Part shown: one piece after another, positions 33,635 through 41,662 of the stretch
Position numbering within the stretch: the stretch's first letter is position 1
Layout: every line of letters starts with the position of its first letter
Assembly (NCBI GenBank): GCA_963585895.1
Contig: OY757904.1
Coordinates: 63,642,203-63,706,202, forward strand
Length of the DNA: 64,000 nucleotides
Origin: Sepioteuthis lessoniana
Lineage: Eukaryota > Mollusca > Cephalopoda > Myopsida > Loliginidae
Reading direction: 5' to 3'
Notes under the pieces: generated by a model
The model's database searches: none
What the model was told of the DNA's origin: nothing
Seen by the model: the letters and a program-made list of their open reading frames with translations, nothing else
Translations under genes and position numbers: made by a program

Positions 33635-34152
33635 AAAGCATGGACAGCTATCAATAGGCTATCGACTATATGGAAATCAGACCTAACCGATAAAATGAAA
33701 CGCAGTTTCTTCCAGGCAGCGGTCACATCGATACTGCTATATGGATGCACTACATGGACGCTAACAAAACGGCTGGAGAAGAAACTAGATGGCAATTACA
33801 CAAGAATGCTGCGTGCAATCCTCAACAAGTCCTGGCAGCAACACCCCACAAGACACCAACTGTACGGCCACCTGCCCCCTATCACGAAAACTATTCAAGT
33901 TAGGTGAACCAGACATGCAGGACATTGCTGGAGAAGCAGAGATGAACTCATAAGAGATGTACTCTTATGGATCCCCACACACGGCCGCGCAAAAGCAGAA
34001 CGACCAGCACGAACGTACATTCAGCAGCTATGTGAGGATACAGGTTGTTGTCCTGAAGACCTACCTAGGGCGATGAACGATAGGGAGGAGTGGCGAGAGA
34101 GGGTCAGGGATATCCGTGCTGCCAGCACGATAGGATGATGATGATGATGATT
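33635..34152 (+). pseudogene. LINE 3' end (family L), best copy
   Basis: This is the C-terminus of a non-LTR retrotransposon polyprotein, past the RT core. It reads TAINRLSTIWKSDLTDKMKR then FFQAAVTSILLYGCTTW, LEKKLDGNYTRMLRAILNKS, HPTRHQLYGHLPPITKTIQV, RTRHAGHCWRSRDELIRD (after a stop replacing R at 33904) and ends REEWRERVRDIRAASTI. The copy ends in GATGATGATGATGATG, the tail repeat of this family. It is 5'-truncated, as is usual after target-primed reverse transcription. I suspect the RTE clade but did not confirm it. Related copies are at 7679, 10533, 20893, 36348, 36977, 48845, 58482, 60918 and 61622. Confidence 0.85.
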
Positions 34153-34180
34153 GTATATGTAAGTTGTATGTTTCTATAGA

Positions 34181-34183
<3 letters not shown>

Positions 34184-34238
<55 letters not shown>
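34184..34238. repeat. (TA)n microsatellite
   Basis: Pure TA run. Confidence 0.97.
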
Positions 34239-34241
<3 letters not shown>

Positions 34242-35114
34242 GCCGGAAATTAAACAATATCAATAAAATACAAAAATACTATGGAGAAGTAGTGGGTAAT
34301 AAAATAAATTGAATCCTCATGGGATCATAGGATCGTTATTATTTTAGTATTTTTTTTATTAATATCTATTCTTAACATTAAATATTTATCTAACATCTAT
34401 AAGTAAAGACTATTAATTGTAATCATTGTCGAAATAAAATCTTTCTTATTGATTTTAGTCTACGAAAAAAGGATCGAATTTCAACGGTTAACGAATCGAA
34501 TCTTTATCAGAAGAACACAAAGTCAATGTAGCCAATGAATTACTTGTGATCTTTCTCGCTGTTTCTCTTATCTGTAGCAAAATTAAAAGAAGCGGAAAAG
34601 CCAAAGATCACTCTAGTGTTTAGATGAGACGACATGATGCTGGCAGAAGAAAGAGAACTCAGATTTAATCCAGTTGTTATATTAACGAATCAGTCATTAA
34701 TCTATGATGTAGTTGTATCATTTTCTTTAGAACCTATCCCGAATGATATCAGTAAGGTCATCTCAACTGACCTGTCACCAGAAACGACTTATCATTGCGG
34801 AATATTTTCAGCTACTATTCGTTTGGCGAAGGGTTGGGTTTGGTAGCAAGATTGAATGCCATCAAGAGAAAACAGTTTCTATCAGCGTACTTCACTTTGC
34901 TCGGTAGCTTAAGAATGGAACGGACCTGATGACTTCTCTATCGACGTAGGTCTTTTCAGACGGTCCGGTTAAGAGAGTATCAATTGTATCACTGGATCGA
35001 TAAACCGAAATGAACTTCAAATGCCATTTTGGAATCTTATGACCAATATTATTTGCAGATCAAACAACGATAAACTGATCATGTGAACCCTAAGTGTGGA
35101 CAAAATGTAACAAT
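34239..35114. other. AT-rich stretch, nothing recognised
   Basis: A 70-codon frame at 34634-34846 has no recognisable domain. Confidence 0.4.
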
Positions 35115-35144
35115 CACATTCACAAGATTTTAATCACATCAACG

Positions 35145-35200
<56 letters not shown>

Positions 35201-35371
35201 TTACATAGATATATATGTATTAAGGTGAGGAGCTTAACGATAAGAAAGCATAATTTTGATTTGCAGACATAATACAATATGGTATATTAATAACATAGAT
35301 TAATGAGGGCTGAGAGTAAATAAAATCAACAAATAATTTTTTCTGATAACCACCAGTCAGGTTATGGAAGA

Positions 35372-35430
<59 letters not shown>

Positions 35431-35460
35431 CGTTGATATGATTAATATCTTGTGAATGTG
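35115..35460. repeat. Foldback with (TA)n in both arms
   Basis: The left arm 35115-35199 starts CACATTCACAAGATTTTAAT and runs into (TA)n. The right arm 35376-35460 is its inverted copy, ending ATTAATATCTTGTGAATGTG. The arms include matching ACGATCGAT/ATCGATCGT. The inner ~175 bp is unique. Confidence 0.85.
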
Positions 35461-35544
35461 TGTGTGTATATATATATATATTTGTTAATAACTAAAATCA
35501 CCAACTGTATAAGTAAACCTTTTTCAAACCGAACGTTTTAACAT

Positions 35545-36058
35545 CGTAACGTAGCGATTCAAAATATGGGAACCGTACATAGAATGTTCATAACATATAT
35601 ACATAGAACATAGGAATCCCAAAACACGAAAAACACTTACAACTTCTTAGATCAGATACGAAACTTTTTATTACCTTTGAGTTTAAAAGTTTTTCGACAT
35701 AAGAAGAGAGATACACCTGAATTTTCCATCTGTCCCAAACCACGTGTGCACCCGAAACAAGGCCACGGTGGGCAAGCGAAAGTCAACCGTCTTCTTCCGA
35801 GCTAGGACTCAACTCTGACTTTTTTAAAATCCCCCCACATCCTCCGCGCACGCTTCCGGTGCATGACGTCATTCACATCCCCAAGTTCTATCTGGGATTT
35901 TTATTTTGACATCTCTGAATGACACATCCTAGCGTGCGCGTGAACACCTGCGCTCATTTTGCACCTAACTAACCCATGCACTGAGCCGGAAGGTTCTCAG
36001 CCTAACTAAACCCAAAGGCAAGATATATAAAACGAAATCCCTCGGCCATTACATTACA
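35545..36058. mobile_element. Second copy of the 31340-31858 LTR
   Basis: The two copies align along their whole length: GTAACGTA at the start, CATAGAATGTTCATAAC, CTTCCGGTGC with TGACGTCA (about 35862), AATGACACAT, GATATATAAAAC and a final ATTACATTACA. This copy lacks the (CAC)n expansion, has extra ATAC words near 35590 and a TG-to-CG change at the start. No target duplication is seen, so the ends may be altered. Confidence 0.8.
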
Positions 36059-36117
36059 ACCCAACCGTCAACTTCAAAATAAAGAGCGACAAAAAATTAT
36101 AACAATCAAAAGTAAAG

Positions 36118-36258
36118 ATGTCAAGTCAAACTACATTACCTCTGATGACGACAAAATGCATGGTCGAAAGTGCTTGGGGAGAAGATATGGGACAATTCCT
36201 TTACCAATTGGATCCCGGCATGAGGAAAATAACAAGGAAACTTGAAAAATTACAATGA
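36118..36258 (+). CDS. 46-codon open frame after the LTR copy, unknown
   Basis: This short ATG frame (MSSQTTLPLMTTKCMVESAW...) starts 60 bp after the LTR end and about 100 bp after its TATATAAAAC box. It could be the remains of a Gag start or simply chance. No family is recognised. Confidence 0.25.
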   Translation: MSSQTTLPLMTTKCMVESAWGEDMGQFLYQLDPGMRKITRKLEKLQ

Positions 36259-36347
36259 AATAAATTAAACAATGTTCCATCGACTTTAATAAAACTTGCT
36301 AGAAAAATAACTTGCTGCCTAAATATACACTCTGAAATATATATATA

Positions 36348-36750
36348 TATATCATCATGTCGTGCCCCCATCACGGATATTCCTGACCATCTCTCTCCAC
36401 TTCTCCCTATCATTCATCGCCTCCGGCTGTTGTATGTAAGTTCGAGCTGGTCGTCCTGCTTTTGCTTGGCCATATGTGGGGGTCCATAGGAGTACATAAC
36501 TTACGAGCTCGTCCTTGCTTCTCCAGCAGTGTCCTGCGTGTCTGGTTCGTCTAACTTGTATAGTTTTCGTGATGGGAGGCAAGTGGCCGTATAGTTGGTG
36601 TCTCGTGGGGTGTTGTCGCCAGGACTTGTTCAATATTGCTCTCAACATTCTTGTGTAGTTGCCGTCTAGCTTCTTCTCTAGCCGTTTAGTTAGCGTCCAT
36701 GTAGTGCATCCATATAGCAGTATCGATACAACCGCTAAGGTCTTCAGAAA
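36348..36750 (-). pseudogene. LINE 3' end (family L), internal deletion
   Basis: The minus-strand frame reads VVSILLYGCTTWTLTKRLEK through GRPARTYIQQ and then directly PEAMNDREKWREMVRNIRDG. The ~12 residues CEDTGC..EDL found in other copies are missing in frame. This is the only copy with an unbroken frame over this span (36355-36792). The tail is reduced to ATCATCATG beside (TA)n. Confidence 0.85.
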
Positions 36751-36976
36751 ATGGATTACTCGCGTATAGAATATATGAGGAATTTCATACAAATCTATAG
36801 GAGTACACGATGTATGGCTATTGTTATATATTCATTATCCAGGTTTATATAATAAAACTAACATACGGAGCGTAGCAAAATCTCATACATGATTAGATTC
36901 TCATTATGAATTTATGTCGACTTCACACGTTTAATTTGAGGTTGAAAAACAGTAAATATGGATAACAGTCATAATA

Positions 36977-37180
36977 TCATCATCATCATCATATCGTGCT
37001 GGTAGCACGGATATCCCTGACCCTCTCTCGCCACTCCTCCCTATCGTTCATCGCCCTAGGTAGGTCTTCAGGACAACATCCTGTATCCTCACATAGCTGC
37101 TGAATGTACGTTCGAGCTGGTCGTCCTGCTTTTGCGCGGCCATGTGTGGGGATCCATAAGAGTACATCTCTTATGAGTTC
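36977..37180 (-). pseudogene. LINE 3' end (family L), inverted-junction copy
   Basis: The reversed tail (ATCATCATCATCATCATATC) and the last ~65 codons of family L run to TTATGAGTTC at 37180. There the element flips strand (see 37181-37204). Confidence 0.85.
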
Positions 37181-37204
37181 ATGCTGGAGAAGCAGAGATG
37201 AACT
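37181..37204 (+). pseudogene. LINE 5'-inverted segment
   Basis: ATGCTGGAGAAGCAGAGATG then AACT is plus-strand family L sequence that overlaps the end of the minus-strand part (GATGAACT against AGTTCAT). This is the signature of 5' inversion by twin priming. Confidence 0.75.
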
Positions 37205-37732
37205 ATATAATATAAATGCACGAAAAAATATAAATTTAAATTCTCCAGCGAAAGTAATGGGTGTTAAAACAATGAAATATTAGAAAATTAAGAAACCAAG
37301 AAAACGGTGTTCTTGCAAATTAACCCATCCTAATTTTAACATACTCTAGATTTTTCGTTGTAAATGGACATTTTTCAATAATGTAAGCCAGTAAAGCAAG
37401 TTATTATCTTCAAAGATTTTTCTGTTAACTCTTACATTTAGCCAATTGGGCCATCATTTTCCTCCCCACAAAAACCCTTTTTTGCACCCATCAGGTGCCT
37501 TTAATTAACCCAAAATTGGTCAAAGAAAATTAACTACTTCAAAATGTTTAAAAAAAAAACTAATTGGGTAATGATAAATGTAAGAAAGGAAATTCTTGGA
37601 AATTTAGATATTAATTTTTACTTTCTGAAATTGTTAATTCCTTTTGATTAATTTTGGTCTAATTAAAGGCAGCTGGCGGGTGGCGAAATATTTTTTTTTG
37701 TGTGTATGATGATGTCAGACATGCAAACGAAC

Positions 37733-37733
<1 letters not shown>
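37205..37733. other. AT-rich stretch, nothing recognised
   Basis: No coding or repeat signal is identified. Confidence 0.4.

Positions 37734-37825
<92 letters not shown>
37734..37825. repeat. (CA)n(TA)n microsatellite
   Basis: CA units 37734-37791, then TA units 37800-37825. Confidence 0.97.
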
Positions 37826-37829
<4 letters not shown>

Positions 37830-38384
37830 AAGTAATCAGAAAAATAGTAATCTTTTATATGTTGTTTGCTTTTGATTGTTCTCTGTTTGTACAGAATAAA
37901 GTATTTTGCGGGAAAATGTTATTTCAGTAAGTTTTTTAAAGACAAGTTTCTAAATATGTTGATATACTATAAGAGAAGCGACGATGCATATCAACTTGTT
38001 GAATTAAATTCATTTTCTGTTATTTAAGTGTCTTACTGACCTTTTGTATGTCTGTCGTGAAGGCACCTTCCTAATGAGTTTTTCATTAGTTTTGGGAGAA
38101 GCTTTTCAAATTAGCCGTGACTTGACCAGCTAGCTTATTTGTTTATGTAGGTATTTGTGACGGCCAAATTTTATTTCAAGGCAGGGATAATAGAGTTTCA
38201 TATTAAATCCAAATGTCGAATATGTTAGCAAGTATCTTATCGATTTTTCTTCTTGATTTTCTAATGTTGATTTGATGTCTGTAATTTTTTTCATTCTTTC
38301 TATAAGGGTGAATTTTGTATCTCTTTCGAAATCGTGATCGTTTGAGCGGAAATGGTGTTCCATAAGTGTTAATTTGCTGTACTC

Positions 38385-38388
<4 letters not shown>
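37826..38388. other. AT-rich stretch; minus-strand frame with weak PLE/RT flavour
   Basis: The minus-strand frame over 38140-38370 (EHHFRSNDHDFERDTKFTLI, TDIKSTLENQEE) recalls the end of Penelope-like or similar elements, where a KLTLMEHHF..-type stretch is common. Assignment is uncertain. Confidence 0.35.
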
Positions 38389-38423
<35 letters not shown>

Positions 38424-38437
38424 CTCTCTAATCGAAT

Positions 38438-38487
<50 letters not shown>

Positions 38488-38492
38488 GCACA
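38389..38492. repeat. (TA)n ... (CA)n microsatellites
   Basis: TA 38389-38421 and CA 38439-38492, separated by TCTCTCTAATCG. Confidence 0.95.
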
Positions 38493-38519
38493 CAACCACA
38501 TATAGATAGATTGATAATC

Positions 38520-38945
38520 TCTCTTGTCGCATGAATACCCAAAATTTCAAGGATTCCATCATGATTATGTATTCAGAATCATTCAAAACAAGCCATTACC
38601 TTGCCAACAGACATTCTCTGCTAAAAATATTTCGTTAGTAAAGTATCAGAGTGTTACACTGTTTGCTTTGAACGTTTGATTCAGGTTCGAAGACATGAAC
38701 CCAGATTTTATCTTGAATTGTTTATATGAGGTGGAATTTCGGCAGTTTAACCTGTAAGCTAGTTAAAAGGGCCCTGGAAATACTAATTTGTTTCATTTTG
38801 TGATTTGCCTTCAGAATTCTTGGGATCCATCTTGCTAACAGTTTGATCAACCTCGTGGTCTCTGTTAAAACAGAACTGACCGAATCAGAACTAATGCCTA
38901 TAGTCTTACGAGGATCGTTGAAACAGTTCATAGTTTCCTCGGAGA
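38520..38945 (-). pseudogene. Mariner transposase relic, middle part
   Basis: The minus strand reads RKTIGISSDSVSSVLTE, then LLARWIPRILKANHKMKQIS and ISRALLTSL (38745-38915). This is the mariner segment just before the first catalytic aspartate. Downstream on the same strand (38520-38700), a diverged stretch contains NVQSKQ and DGILEILGIHATR, matching the following mariner region. Both termini are lost. Confidence 0.7.
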
Positions 38946-40069
38946 AGAAGAGACATAGCTAAATATTTCTGGGGTATCACCACGCAACTGCTCCTTATAA
39001 AACAAAGAAAGCTAACTCAGATTTCTGTCTTAGTTTTGGTGTTGATGATACTCATACAAAATTCAAAGAGCCTAACCTTACTGTCAGCGTATTGTAAGCT
39101 ATGCCAACAGGGTGAATAGGATCAGAGTATATCATATGGTGCTACAAAAATGTAATTACATGCATTCTAGTAAAGTGTTGCTTGGTTTTATTCATAGAAA
39201 TAAATAAAGTATCGTCCATAAATAAATTTACCTCTAATATAAATTCCATAGAAAGTTAATTTCCTTAATAAAATAATAATATTTCTATTGAAACATTAGA
39301 CACTCAAAACAAATAATCATTCGGAATTACCTATCATTATATAGTACAGAATTGGTAATACCTATGCCAAAATATGATTACGTAGAAATCCAAATATAAG
39401 TACCCAAGTTACAAATATCTGGCAGTAAATTTTTACGTGCTCTGGTATTGAAATTATAGTTTTTGGGTAGGATTTGAATGCTATACACTTTAAGAATGCA
39501 TAATAACTTATAAAATCTGGTTTGGTTGTATATTGTTCAACTAGAAATAACAGAATCCTGTTTCTTTTGTTTTAAAGAAAATTAAAATTTGATAAAAATT
39601 TGGTGGGGTGTACCGTTAGAGGCGATACTGTATAATTAAACAAAAAAAGTTTTTTCTTTCTTTCTTTCTCTCTTTCTTTCTTTCTTTCTTTCTATTGATC
39701 TTTCAACAAGTTTTACATTTTCTTCTATTTGAAGTAATAAAAGGTTTCATCTGTATATTTTATAATTGTAATTCTTAGAATAACTGTGGGGTTTCCATCG
39801 AACGCTCTCATCCTAAGGGAAAATCCGGAGAATCGCGCATCGAGACATCTGTAAACAACACCTGTATTACATGTGAGTTTAAAGAAATAAAACAAGAATA
39901 ATGGCAAATAATCTAAATACAAAACAGTAAATAATGTATGTGAATTTTGATATAAGATTTTCCCTGTGTGTTATTCCCTCGGCAAGGCTTAGAATAAGTT
40001 TACTGTATTCTTAGCAAAAAGATTAGAGCCTTCACCATAAAAGGGTATCTTGGGTAAGATTTTTAACTG
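38946..40069. other. AT-rich stretch with (CTTT)n
   Basis: A (CTTT)n tract lies at 39655-39693. Nothing else is recognised. Confidence 0.45.
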
Positions 40070-40310
40070 CATCCGATTGTGATTCTCCAATTCTGTTGAG
40101 TTTTAGAGTGTGGAGTAAATCTCCATTGAATTACTCCCAGGTCAACTCTGACCTGTTTGGCTTACATTCCTGGGTGAAATATATCTATTTCAAAATTTTC
40201 GTATTTGATACAGAAAATATGTAAATGCAAATGTACAATAAAAGCGAATCCCTAAAATCTGGGTATAAAATAACTCTAGTCGGGTTGAAATGCCGTTAAA
40301 ATAAATCATA
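40070..40310 (+). repeat. Composite repeat D, degraded, with tail
   Basis: Body words in sense order: TCTCCAATTCTGTTGAG, TTAGAGTGTGGAG, TTACTCCCAGGTCAACTCTG. The tail ATAAAATAACTCTAGTCGGG / GAAATGCCGTTAAAA lies at 40265-40300. Confidence 0.55.
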
Positions 40311-40439
40311 TATTCGCTGTTGAATTACGCTAAGTAGCAATATATACTCGGATAATTTCATACGAATTTCATTCGAATTAAGGTTCATTACATACTTTAA
40401 CTTTAAAAAATATATCATTTATTTATGCGTAACAGGCAT

Positions 40440-41070
40440 ATCACTTTCAGAATGATGACAATACACCCGACACGGCCGGTCCCCACCATCTCAAATTCTT
40501 ATATCAGCTCATGGCCATTCGATAGTCTAGTAGTTTCTCTCACCTCCGGTCAGGAGCATTTCACATGTTAAAAAATATACAACTGATATAACCTATATAA
40601 CTGACAACCAATGTGTTATGTATGTCAGACCAAATTCACCGTGAAGCATATTCTCATCGAATGCACCGAATAACCGATATAAGAAAAACCTTCTATAGTG
40701 CAAACAATATGAAGGAACTGTTCCAAAACACTGAAATAAATAATGTGATATCATTTCTAAACACAGTGAAGTTATACACAAAAAATCTAAATAAATTTAC
40801 AATGAGACCAAATTACTTCAATAAACCCTTTACTAGATATATTCTAACAAACTGATCCCTCCCCAATCTGTTTCACAATTTTTCTTGTTTTTTTTATGAT
40901 CATGATTCCCTACAAATAAACCACGAATAAAAAACTACAAATAACCGACTAATTATCTAAAGTTTATCATTAATTCCTAAGACCTCTCCTTAGAATTTCT
41001 TTTCAGACTTATTTTCTTTAATTTGATTCGGCATTAAATGACCGATGAGGTTGATTTGCCGTAAAACAAA
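40440..41070 (+). pseudogene. LINE 3' end (RNase H-type tail) with SINE-like 3' UTR
   Basis: Across frameshifts, 40620-40790 reads CQTKFTVKHILIECTE, then TDIRKTFYSANNMKELFQNT and NNVISFLNTVKLYTKN. This is the zinc-binding C-terminus typical of LINEs of the Jockey/I type. The 3' UTR follows, and at 41028 come GGCATTAAATGACCGATGAG and GTTGATTTGCCGTAAAAC with an A-rich end (AAACAAGCAAAACAAAC). That terminal motif is the tail carried by the SINEs of this window, so this LINE is a candidate partner for them. Confidence 0.6.
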
Positions 41071-41257
41071 ACAAGCAAAACAAACATATATAACTGAGAG
41101 TGGAAGATAGAACAACCAAGCCCAGACTTGGGTTAGCCCTACGCATAAGAAGGGAAAGGTTTTGGCACTTTTCCGGCATTCTGTAGCTATCACGAGCGTG
41201 TACCAGAACGATATTCGCACACAGCTACCAGGAACCCTGGCTGACCTGGCTTCTAGA
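41071..41257. other. Flank left of the LTR element, unrecognised
   Basis: GC content is somewhat higher than around it. No match within the window. It ends GCTTCTAGA before the terminal repeat. Confidence 0.4.
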
Positions 41258-41357
41258 TATGACACTTTCATTTAAGTGTCAAGGAGTTGGCTGGCGAAAT
41301 TAATTAAAGGAAATTAATTAATTTTATTAAATCATGATAATAAGTATTTTATTAAAG
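41258..41357 (+). mobile_element. Left terminal direct repeat of LTR element (truncated 5' LTR)
   Basis: These ~100 bp match 44491-44590 almost exactly, starting TATGACACTTTCATTTAAGT and passing through GGAGTTGGCTGGCG. At the start, TGACACTT-TCATTT-AAGTGTCA (41260-41281) forms a hairpin. After 41357 the copies diverge: here leader sequence begins at once (GACGCAGGATTGACCC). If the right LTR extends to about 45.2 kb, this 5' LTR has lost its promoter and R/U5. Confidence 0.75.
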
Positions 41358-41662
41358 ACGCAGGATTGACCCTGTTTAATTACCACGGCGGATCTCGTCG
41401 CATCTGTGCCTCAGAAACAAGAATCGACCCTGACTACGTTTGATGGTTCAAAACACAGGATCGACACCCAAATAATTCACCGGCACAACGAAACCTCACC
41501 CAGAAAACAGCCCAGGAAGACATCAGCTCAACTACAGTCACACAGCCACTCAAGGAAAAATCCACAGAGTCGGGGTAAGTGACTATTTTCCTTTGCTTCT
41601 CTACATTCATTGTGCAGATTTGATTCGTTTCTAAAAAGCTACTAAGTGTTTTTTTTAATACA

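Noticed and set aside
40990-41271. 93-codon minus-strand frame
   Set aside because: It overlaps the LINE/SINE tail and unrecognised flank, with no domain. The hydrophobic segments look like chance.
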